Shown here piece by piece: positions 33,901 through 43,107 of a DNA stretch of 64,000 nucleotides. Below the pieces are notes generated by a model. The model saw only the letters and a program-made list of their open reading frames with translations, was not told the DNA's origin and ran no database searches. Position numbers and translations under genes: made by a program. Origin of the DNA: Choristoneura fumiferana (taxonomy: Eukaryota > Arthropoda > Insecta > Lepidoptera > Tortricidae); NCBI RefSeq assembly GCF_025370935.1, contig NC_133474.1, positions 14,072,872-14,136,871 of the forward strand. The letters run 5' to 3'. Within the stretch, counting starts at the first letter, position 1. Each line of letters opens with the position of its first letter.

Positions 33901-34500
33901 AAAACATTAAATTAAAAAAATCAAAAAACCCGACTGCCAAAACTAAAGGATGAAAATAAGCCTAGTGGTATGGAACTCTGTTAAGTAGCTAATTTAAAGT
34001 TCAACAGTCGGAACCCATTACTAAGAGTTTTTGGGCGTCACGATTTAAATGGGTCCCGACTGTTGAACTTTAAATTAGCTACTTAACAGAGTTCTAGACC
34101 ACTAGGCTTATTTTCATCCTTTTAGTTTTGGCAGTCGGGTTTTTTGATTTTTTAAGTTTAATGTTTTATTTTACACTTTTTTGATATTTATTTGAAAACG
34201 GTAGATTCAAAGTATTATAACCCATCTATATTTAGAATGGGCTAATTATTAGCTTTCATTTGATACCCATATTGTTACAATACAAAATATATTTTTTTAT
34301 TCGTCCGCCATTTTTTTTTGCAGACGCCATATTGAAATATTATATAGCCTATGTCACTCCGACAGATATGACGAATCCAATGATACATTATGTGTTAAAA
34401 TCCGTCTAGCCGTTTAGGCTGCAGCGAGGACCAAAGAAATGGACATACATACATACATACGCTCGAAAAACATTACCCTCCTTCGGGCAGTCGGGTAATA
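33901..34500. mobile_element. Hairpin element of the CCCGACTGCC family, copy 2
   Basis: The first half is a long palindrome: arms at about 33901-34015 and 34051-34168 (AAAAAACCCGACTGCC...TTCAACAGTCGG and its inverse) around a 35-bp loop. The element then runs through TAGAATGGGCTAATTATTAG to CCTTCGGGCAGTCGGGTA at 34480-34498, the inverse of the ACCCGACTGCC start. So the whole is about 570 bp with short terminal inverted repeats and a subterminal hairpin. An allelic copy is at 45650-46250. Confidence 0.72.
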
Positions 34501-34571
34501 AAAATAGGCAAGTACCTACGTACCAAAGACGTTTATTAAACTTAAAAATAAAATAAGTTGTCACATTAAAA

Positions 34572-34672
34572 TATACTGAACGGCAAAAAATCTGGCCCTC
34601 AAATGTATATGCAAAATCGGTAATTTTGTATGAAGGGTGGGCCAAATTTTGTGCGACTGAGTATATTAATAT
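34572..34672. mobile_element. Small MITE downstream of the piggyBac gene, left copy
   Basis: About 100 bp with imperfect inverted ends: AATATACTGAACGGCAAAAAA at the left and TTTTGTGCGACTGAGTATATT at the right, plus inner TCTGGCCCT/GGGTGGGCCA. The same unit is at about 46322-46422 in the right copy. Confidence 0.55.
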
Positions 34673-34713
34673 ATATATAAAAATAGACTAATGAATAGAT
34701 ACAAAACATCGAG

Positions 34714-36899
34714 TCAGGCATGCAGCCTTATTGCACCCAACGCAGTATGTAGTGACCCGTTTTTGCAAACCACACATAGTCGCCGTTTTCGGCCTTTAAG
34801 CTTCGGGTCCAAGTCGTATTCCGCCAGATGATGGTCCCTGACGGAATAGACATTTCGCAGGCCTTGCAATAAAGTTACAGGAGGAAAAGTGCCGGGGAGA
34901 TGGTGTTTTAACATAGATTGAACGAGAGACATTCGGAAGGAGCGATGAGAAATGGGCTTGCTATGCTTACATATTACATATGCATTTAAGACGGAGACGT
35001 TCAGGAGACGGCGGAACAATTTTTTGTACCACACCTTTGTCCGTTTCCTCTCGATGGGAAATGCAGCCAGCATCTGATCCTTCTTGTCCACGCCTCCCAT
35101 CATGTAATTGTAGTCGTGCACAACAGCTGGTTTGGTAATCCCCTTGATTTCGGCGGTAGCGTTCCCATGGTACGTAGAGATCATCGCCACTCGGTTGTTA
35201 TTTCTCCATACCAAGAGATCGACATCACCTGAGGTCAAGCCAATGATCTCACCCGGGTGCATTTTCGCCCTGGTCACATCTGCCAGCATTGTTGGTACAA
35301 ACCGACGATTGGTACGTAGTGTTCCAACGCAGTCGAAACCGAGCGATTTTAACTTTCGGGCTAGAGCCGGTGAATTATAGAAATTATCCATCCATAACGT
35401 GTGGCCCTTGTTCTCGAGCCCTTGTACAAGCGTCAAAACAAGGTTCGGTATGAATGCTTGTAGCGGATCCGAGTCAGGAACCGCTGTTACTGAACGCTTA
35501 CGTGCGTGAACCACAAACCGCCACAAGTAGCCAGTTTGTGATTCACAGATCTCGTAGGTTTTGATGCCTACAGCTGCAGCTTTGTTCGAGATAAATTGAT
35601 TGATCTCCAACCATCCTTTCCACTGCAACAGATGCTCATCAGCTGCGCAATTTTGTTGCAGAGATCTTATATGATGACTGGAAGAGTTCAAGACTAGTAC
35701 GGTTCTGTTGGAAATATGATGACTCGGAAGACTCAGGTTCTGTGATTGTACATATCTTTATTATCACGAAAATGAAGGCATCTGTGGAGGACTCTTCGCC
35801 TTATTATCACTGAAGGCATGTAGCTGAAATCGCGGAACCCGGGCGTAATAAATATACTCTCATCGCTATTCCAGTAATCCACCACCTGACCCTTAGCTAC
35901 AACCCCCATCGCTATAGTTATAGCCAAGAATACGTACAGTTCATCGACTGAAGTGTCCTTCCAGTCGCATATGCGACTAGAGGGACGGATGTTGTTGTTA
36001 AGGATAAACTGGGTCGCCAACTGCTGAGCATATTTATTAGTTTCCGAGACTATATGCTCCATAAACTGCCGATCCCAAATGTGAACAAATATTTCATACG
36101 GGTCAGCTTTTGTAAGTGTCGGACCAACATTGATGTTGGAGAACAATTCCCTCCTCAAGTCACTTTGAATTGGAGGAATTGGAAATGGACTCCACCTAAA
36201 ATCAAAAAAATCGTTTGGCTCGAACAGGGTGGTGGATGACGAAGGTGACTCGGCAGGGAAGGTGGGATGTAACGAGGACTGTTGCGGCGGCTGAATCGTA
36301 TCTATAGGCTCGTTCTCTGACGTATCCAGTGTAGCCCTGAATACTCTCGGGATGACGGGTAGGGCTACTGCGTCATCATCATCGCCGTCATCACTTTCGC
36401 TCTCGCTACCTGGAAAATAATAAGAATAAGGATAAGAATAAAAATGAGAATTCTGAATTTTACAAACTAACCGTCTTCAAATCGGGTGACACTATTTACC
36501 GGCCCAAACTCAAACTGACATGAGTTTTTATGGGCGTCTATGTATGTCATGTATGTATACGAAAAATCAGGTCGGTATTATCCGGACCGGTAAATAGTAT
36601 CACCCCTACGAACAAATAATAAGTCTTATTATTATTTGACTATATAAGGGAATGAACATTACCCAGGTTAAAGGCCGCGAAAATATCGGTGCCGTTTGTA
36701 GGACGCCGAAAGTTGCTTCTGTCGCCTGCAGAACTACCGTCACATTCCGTGAACCTGAAAGAAAACAGTTTCCAAATTCCAAACCTCTTTAATAGAAACT
36801 AGTTTTAGTAAACAACATTAGGTACAGCTAGGCACCAAGGAGTCTTACTTACATGGCGGGTGATGGCACGTTTGAGGCATATACATCTTCTTCCTCCAT
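34714..36899 (-). pseudogene. piggyBac-type transposase, broken allele or copy
   Basis: Same gene as 46438-48645, with the same exon layout (ATG at 36897-36899). It is disrupted. A run of five T at 34760-34764, six in the intact copy, shifts the frame and removes the C-terminal Cys/His domain. The stretch 35631-35830 differs by many small changes and splits the catalytic part into two frames (34714-35691 and 35733-36158). Aspartates two and three (LWMDNFYN, GGVDKKDQM) remain, and the first survives in altered context (AADEHLLQWKG). The damage may be real or may reflect poor consensus sequence here. Confidence 0.8.
36484..36605. mobile_element. 122-bp MITE in the transposase intron, left copy
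   Basis: Inverted ends GGGTGACACTATTTACCGG and CCGGTAAATAGTATCACCC. It sits in the second intron of the piggyBac gene; the same insertion is at 48230-48351 in the right copy, so it predates their separation. Confidence 0.72.
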
Positions 36900-37378
36900 T
36901 TCTGCTGGCTTGTACTTGGACACAGGGTAGAAGAAATGGGTGAGGAGGCAATAGACTGCTGGAGATGATGGAAGTGAAAAGGGAATAAGTTACATTTGGG
37001 AGAATAGGAGGGATATACGAGTGTTGATTGGCGAACCCTACAAAAAAAAGCCATTTCAGTTATTGTGAAAATTTATGAGTCTGCCCTCAAGCTGCGCCAA
37101 CGGTATAGGCAATTTTTGAATTACAAATAGGTACCTATAAACTCTTGCTCACAAATGTGATAAAAATTAAAAACATTGCATGTCGCACAGGTGGTACTGG
37201 AACATTGGCGTAGCGTGCCTTGGCGGAGCCCCGTATAAAAATTTGTTTGGGGGCCCTTATGAAGGGTAAAGATTTCTCACAAAAGAAAAAGACCGATGTA
37301 GGGTGTTGCAAACTTTTGAACGCACCGCTTTACGCGGGAAAAAGAAATTGCTTTTTTGACTTTTAAGATTGGTTTTTT

Positions 37379-37540
37379 GGAATCTTTGTGTATTTTTTCA
37401 TCCCGTAAAACCCATATAGAAAATACAAACTGAAATATAGATTCATAGAAAAACCAGAAAAATAAGACCAGCGCTGGGAATCGAACCCAGGTCCTCGGCA
37501 TTCCGTGCCGCGTGCTATACCGCTACACCGCCGCTGGACT
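37379..37540 (-). mobile_element. tRNA-derived SINE, same family as 3170, left duplicated segment
   Basis: The minus-strand head has A-box-like GGTGTAGCGGTATAGC and B-box GGTTCGATTCCCAGC at 37464-37540. The body with ATATTTCAGTTTGTATTTTC and TTTTACGGGATGAAAAA follows. The allelic copy is at about 49124-49285. Confidence 0.7.
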
Positions 37541-37897
37541 TTTTTTTGACTTGTCATTGTATTTTGCCAAACGCAGAAAAGTCTTCCTATAAAATACATA
37601 CATAAAGAGGCAGAGGTAAACAACATTCTGCAAGAAATGGGAGGTTTATAATATTTTTAGTTCAACAAATTTGATGAAATTTGGAATGGAAAAAAGGTTG
37701 AACTTCATAGCAGGAGCTATGAGTACAATATTTTTAAACGGGGAATGAGAGTGGATGAGTCCATGAAACACAGTTATTAAATGTATAAATATAAATCGAA
37801 TTAATATTATGTAGCAAATTGCTACTAATATTGTGTTACATATTAATCTACTTACAAAATAAACAAAAATTATGACTTCATCTTGTTTCTTCTTTTA

Positions 37898-37929
<32 letters not shown>

Positions 37930-38584
37930 TATTACTTCACAAAAAATGTTTAGAATCCCTTCTTCTGTGACCTTCTAGTCTTCAATGCTATTTTGACTGG
38001 ACTATAATTAATAGCGCAGAGTAAGAGGGACAGCATGATACGAATTTGGATAGAATTTCAGACTAGCCACTCCAGCAGGGCTACTACGAAATTCGTAATG
38101 GTTCGTATAGTAGCCTCTCCCACTCTCATTAAAAAAATTGTATAAGATACGATACGAACTTCGATTTTCGTAATAGCCCTACTGAATCGGTAGGGTTATG
38201 GCCGGCTTGTGGCCGGTCTAATACTTACAGCTTCACGTGAAAACTTCGCATGAAAGTCAAAACGCACTCGCTGGATTCGCCACTAACAAAATACTACATT
38301 ATGTATTTATGTCCTTTATTCCGAGCCTAAAACTCATCTAAAAGTACAAAACTAAAACTTTGTTTTGAATTCGAATTTTGACAGAATCATTTAATGTCAA
38401 AGTTAGAAAATTATGCACTTTTGAAAGACTATTTTTGATTATTTATTACAGCACGATGTTCAACAAGACTGCTGGTCTTTCTTATAAGAAAAAGCACAAA
38501 ATGTACTCTATGAAAAAGCATAACATCAAATAAATGGAATGGAATCATGGAATGTTCAGTTGACTTGACATTTCATCGGGTGAC

Positions 38585-38885
38585 GGGTGACACTCTTTCC
38601 TGGCCCGGATAACACTGACATGGAAATACTGGCCCTGTTTTTAGTATACTCGCCCATAGAAACTGCAAGGCTACTACGAAACTCGAAACTCGAAGTTCGT
38701 GTCGTGCGGTCCCTCTGACACTTACACTGTTTAATACGAGTGCGAGAGGGACCGCACGACACGAACTTCGAGTTTCGGAGTAACCTGCCTGAAAGGAGTG
38801 ATAGGAGCTTCTATGGGCGTGTACACGAAAAACAGGGTCGGTATTTCCATCCCGGTATTATATGGGCCGGGAAAGAGTGTCACCC
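38585..38885. mobile_element. Nested palindrome: GGGTGACACTC element containing a GGCTACTACG MITE
   Basis: The outer inverted ends are GGGTGACACTCTTTCC and GGAAAGAGTGTCACCC. Inside, 38669-38785 is the GGCTACTACGAAACTCG palindrome also found alone at 17452. The outer ends resemble those of the intron MITE at 36484, so two families, one nested in the other, are involved. Confidence 0.75.
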
Positions 38886-38984
38886 ATTTGATTGAGAAGA
38901 CACTGTTATGGTACGACCCGAAATGTAATCCTTACTTCCCTACTATTATTATTATATGTTTATTATTTATTATTTTATTATTTA

Positions 38985-39215
38985 TTATATATTATATTAT
39001 AATATTATAAATGCGAAAGTAAGTAACTCTGTCTGTCTCTGTCTGTTACGATTTCACGTCGAAACCACTGAACCGATTTTGATGAAATTTGGTATATATA
39101 GGAAGTTTGAACCCCAAGGATCAACATAGGATACCTTTTATTCCGGTAGAGGGCGCCACCGCGCGATAACCTAGATCCGCGCAGATGAAGTCGCGGGCAT
39201 AATAAGATAGTAATA
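38985..39215 (+). repeat. Dispersed retroelement-like fragment (ATAAATGCGAAAG type)
   Basis: Starts TATAATATTATAAATGCGAAAG, contains TTTCACGTCGAAACCACTGA, ATTTGGTATATATAGGAAG and GATGAAGTCGCGGGC. Same family as 11905 and 13739. Confidence 0.6.
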
Positions 39216-39418
39216 AATAATAAATAATGTCCTAGCCCCTAATAACGCGTCATCGAAATAGTAAGTACTACGTACAAGAATAAACACTCGCCAAAAGCAG
39301 ACAAGCAAAAACCGACCTAAACAACATTGACATAAGAACTAAATGGGCCTCCCTCCGGTTCGGATGAAATCGCAAGCAGTGTGTCCCTCTCTAACCATTG
39401 CCAGGAAATAAATAAAAT

Positions 39419-42020
39419 CAAAGAGTATATAATCACTACGTTTTAAGAGTCGAACTCTCATACAAAAACAATACCACGATTGTAGTATGAAATTCAGTGT
39501 CTTTTTGGTGCAACATAAGAAACGAACTGCACAGACTAAACAGGGCCGAAAAAGTCACATTGACAAGTAGTGTTGTTAGGAACAGTCGATATTATCGATA
39601 TTGTAACAGCAGTGTTGTGCTTTTTTATCGATATATTGTCAAAAACGGCACGTAGTGGTGCGCTTTTTATTAATTAAATGATCGAATTAAAGAAAAAAAA
39701 GTTGTTTTTCTTAATAATAATTTATTTTCATGTCATGGATCTGTTTTTCTTTACATAGGTAAATACAGTTTCACGTTACACAAGTATTGTATTGTAGTAT
39801 TGTATTGTCCGTTTTGCACTGCACAGCACTTGTGGAAGGCTGTGCATGTAAATATTCCACACTGGGCAACTCCAAAGCTGAACCTGAAACAAAGTTAAAT
39901 TTAGCCAGTAGCTTACACTAACTAATGCAAGATAAAATAAAATTGGTACGCACAATCCAATTTTTGTCATATTGCAGGTCAATGACTATGTTTACCTAGA
40001 CAACTTTCTTACAATTTCTTGCCTTATTGTCAAATATGTCTTTACTTGTCAATGAATGAAATGAAATGAAGGTGATCTTGGAGTTAGTTGACAATACATA
40101 ATTTTGTATACCTCTGATAAACAATCTACTTGCCATGCCAAATGTAATGAAATTAATTCTGTAGTTTTTACCCGATTCTGGTGAAGCCCAAAGGAGGATT
40201 AATTTTGACCTGTATGTATGCATATCCATTTCTATCTCCTCTAACTACTAAGCAGCTCAACCTATTTTTACCCCTAACGCAAAAAGAGGAGTGTTATTAC
40301 ATGAAGTGTACCATAAACACAGACAATACAGAAAAAATGATCAAGTGCGAGTTGGACTCGTACATGAAAGGTTCGTAAACAGTTCAATAAAAGTTTTTCT
40401 GAAAATTCTTCTAATATAAGTTTTTTTTTTGCTGACTGTACTATATGCCCTGGTTACCAAAGTACTCGTCAAGACGACAAACGAGTCCAACTCGATGCAG
40501 TTGTGTTGTTTATCACAGTGTTCCTATGGTCACCCGCTAGCTTTATCATCAGATCAACTCTAAAATTCTAAATTATGCTATAAGGTATAGATTTTTATCA
40601 GTGATAGCTTACCTGTTGTATTGTCAGTTTTACACTGCGCACCACTTGTAGAAGGCTGTGCATGTAAATATTCCACACTGGGCAACTCCAAAGCTGAACC
40701 TGAAACAAAGTTTAATTTAGCCAGAAGCTTCCACTAACTTATACAGGTGAAGTATAGCCAATTTTTCTGTCTATTACTAATGCTCTGACCGGCAACTATA
40801 CTATACACTCAAAATACCTAGCATTATTATTTGATGACGAAGCAATTAATTTATAACATATATTGTATGTAAAAAAAATATGTGCATGTGTATTGATGGT
40901 ATTTATTAGGGTTATGGTTTATGGGGGCGACTGAAAAAAGCGCCTGTTAGCCAAGGGACTTTGTTCTGCAAGGTGCAGGCATAAGCTGAGTCGCTTTCCC
41001 TTTTGATAGTTTGATTGTACTTATTATTTGTTATGTACCTATGTAGAATTTGTAAACAAACTATTAAATCAATATCTTTTATTATTTATTATTATTTTAT
41101 AAGATGCAGTAAGTCAAGTTGCAATAGAGATAAATTGAAAATAAAATAAAGTGTTTACCTTGGCTGTTCTTGCCATCTTTAGGGGAAACCCTTCAAGAAT
41201 TTCTTCAGAAAGAGGTGGCATGGGAAGTCCCAATTTGGTATGGCTTTCTTCTTCAGCCGGGTTTTCGATTTTGTGAAATCTCGTTGCCAACTACTTTCAC
41301 CCACTGCTTACAACTGAAATAAATTTAATTGTCGTGATACTATATAATACGAATTGACGTCGGCCAGCCAAATATAACTCAACACCTATTATCAGATTTA
41401 TCAGTAACTTTACTTACACATGTTCACTTAGAGGAAATCTAGCAAAGAACATTTTGTTTTCACAATGTTTTTTCTTGAATACACAAATTTCGCATCTCTC
41501 ATGTTGAATGGTTTCTTAGTAAAGGACAGCCGTGAAAATAACGGTAAAAACTAGTCCTGTCTCGAATAAATGCACTTTAGTGAAAGAAAAGTTAATGCGG
41601 AGGAGAAATAATCTCAAACTCAACGCTATTAACAAAACAAAAACACAAAATACACGAAAATTCAAACAGTAAACACAAATCTCGCGAAGGCGTCCGTTCC
41701 CACGCAGCAGATGAAGGTTTGTGGGCTGCCATATAAAATTGAAAAATAGAACTAATTTTTTTCATTTACTTAAATAAAAAAGGATATCCAGTCAGAATTA
41801 TTTTATATTGTATTATTTATCTTAGTAATATTTTTTTCCGCTTATTTTTTTTTTTTCACAGCTTAAATGTGAAGAATTGCAAATATTATAATTTAAGTGA
41901 AATCTTCTAAACACAGATCATTTCATAAATATGGCAACCAATAAGTTATTTTGGAGAGGTTGGTACAAAAAAGTCACTAGCTCCATACATTAGATTTTTG
42001 TATGGAGTTTCAACCCACTG
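39419..42020 (-). mobile_element. 2.6-kb insertion with 8-bp target duplication, THAP-like remnants
   Basis: The insert is bounded by AATAAAAT at 39411-39418 and 42021-42028, while the right copy (51791-51798) has a single AATAAAAT, an exact empty site. On the minus strand an exon-like piece reads RCEICVFKKKHC, then MFFARFPLSEH before a possible donor near 41414. The next acceptor (about 41310) leads into CKQWVKVVGNE, a layout reminiscent of a THAP zinc finger. Both pieces are then disrupted. A 123-bp direct repeat (39801-39923, 40617-40741) carries an exon-like GSALELPSVEYLHAQPSTS after TTTCAG. A dispersed repeat is at 40331-40560. The 8-bp duplication fits P or hAT elements; THAP would favour P. 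Confidence 0.6.
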
Positions 42021-42333
42021 AATAAAATTAGTAAATTGCAGTTCCGTGAGCGTTGTCTATAAAATATTGAATAAAAATGTATACATTCTTCTTTTCTTCT
42101 TAGTTTTAAGGCCCTTCTATTATAAGTAAAATTTGGTCATGTAATAAGCATGTTCTATAATGTGACACAATATTCTTTTATTAAACTGTACTACTTTTGT
42201 CCTCGCTGACGCGACTGAATAACAACAAGAAATAGTTGATCCACCCATATATTGTCACTTGGTCTTCATTCTTGATTGATGTGTTCGTTCGTCATGGTAT
42301 GGGAGTCCCGCCTCTTAAAACGTAGTGGTTATA
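42021..42333. repeat. Right-hand continuation of the duplicated segment, left copy
   Basis: Matches 51791-52098 from AATAAAATTAGTAAATT to CGTAGTGGTTATA with a few single-base and homopolymer differences. After 42333 the copies diverge completely. It rejoins the duplicated locus interrupted by the 2.6-kb insert. Confidence 0.82.
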
Positions 42334-42595
42334 GACATGGGTAATCTCAACTCCGCGAAGTGATCTGACTCACTAGATCCAGCTCCGGTGTGGTACCGAA
42401 TCCGCTTATTGATCCGATTCCTTATTGACTCCGGTTCTTCGAGCGATTATTAATTTATCTATGGCCGATCCGCCCCGGCTCGGTTCGGTCGGTCGGTGTC
42501 GGTACGGTACTGCGGTGCCCCACCCGCTGACTGAACTGAAGTACAGATTCGTGAGAGAGAGAAAGATTCGTTCGTTAGTCCAAGCCGAGTACCGA
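42334..42595. other. Sequence of unknown origin up to an assembly gap
   Basis: Rich in CCGATCCG, GGTTCGGTCGG and GAGAGAGA words, with no match elsewhere in the window and no coding evidence. It ends at the run of N. Confidence 0.4.
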
Positions 42596-42695
42596 NNNNN
42601 NNNNNNNNNNNNNNNNNNNNNNNNNNNNNNNNNNNNNNNNNNNNNNNNNNNNNNNNNNNNNNNNNNNNNNNNNNNNNNNNNNNNNNNNNNNNNNN
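42596..42695. other. Assembly gap, 100 N
   Basis: Exactly 100 N, the usual length for a gap of unknown size. Confidence 0.95.
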
Positions 42696-42946
42696 AGCTT
42701 TTTCTGTCATGTACGTCACAATTCCCCTGACACCTTGCTCATTTAAGTCCTTGTCTCCAAAATAGCGATTGAAAGCTCTTTGAGAAAGTTCTGAAACTTT
42801 ATCCGGAGTACTGTTGGTAACAATGCTCGCAGGAAGAAAAAGATCTGGAGTTTTGCTAAATGAGTCAACCCAAGTTTTTGCAAATGTTGAAATACCTAAT
42901 ATACCTTCTTCGTTCGTATACCCTATCATTACATCTATGTCTTTGC
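42696..42946 (-). pseudogene. Carboxylesterase exon piece, isolated
   Basis: On the minus strand an open stretch after a possible acceptor (GGCAG at 42947-42951) reads VMIGYTNEEGILG, TWVDSFSKTPDLFLPASI, FNRYFGDKDLNEQG and stays open to the gap at 42696. The block IGYTNEEG followed by a P-x-x-hydrophobic stretch and YFG is typical of insect alpha/beta-hydrolase carboxylesterases, upstream of the catalytic His. The Ser and His of the triad are not in the piece. No other exon is seen nearby, so it is a gene fragment, a captured exon or a scaffolding misplacement. Confidence 0.6.
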
Positions 42947-43092
42947 CTGCCACCTTTCGTCAGGAGATCTAATGGATTTCTACTAAGAATGCGTCTTGCC
43001 TAGCCTCTTTTCTACAGTTGGGCCGAACTGATTGCTCTCCACATGTAATTTGTTTTCTCTTCATAATCGTAAGAGCTATTTGAATATTAACA

Positions 43093-43107
43093 NNNNNNNN
43101 NNNNNNN
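43093..43107. other. Assembly gap, 15 N
   Basis: Fifteen N interrupt the sequence just before the copia integrase frame. Confidence 0.95.

Larger units (their letters stand above)
33814..39418. repeat. Left copy of a 5.6-kb near-identical duplicated segment
   Basis: It matches 45563-51798 from CGTACATGTTCTCCTGCC to CCAGGAAATAAATAAAAT with an offset of about 11.72-11.75 kb. Differences are scattered single bases and small indels, apart from a garbled stretch at about 35631-35830 and the 640-bp insert private to the right copy. It contains the CCCGACTGCC element, a piggyBac pseudogene, a SINE and nested palindromes. The low divergence and adjacent runs of N suggest two alleles assembled in series. 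Confidence 0.85.

Noticed and set aside
34406..34645. 79-codon minus-strand frame repeated identically at 46156-46395
   Set aside because: It is kept only because the whole segment is duplicated; it crosses the end of a mobile element and a MITE.
42425..42730. Open frame spanning the 100-N gap
   Set aside because: A frame read through N has no meaning.
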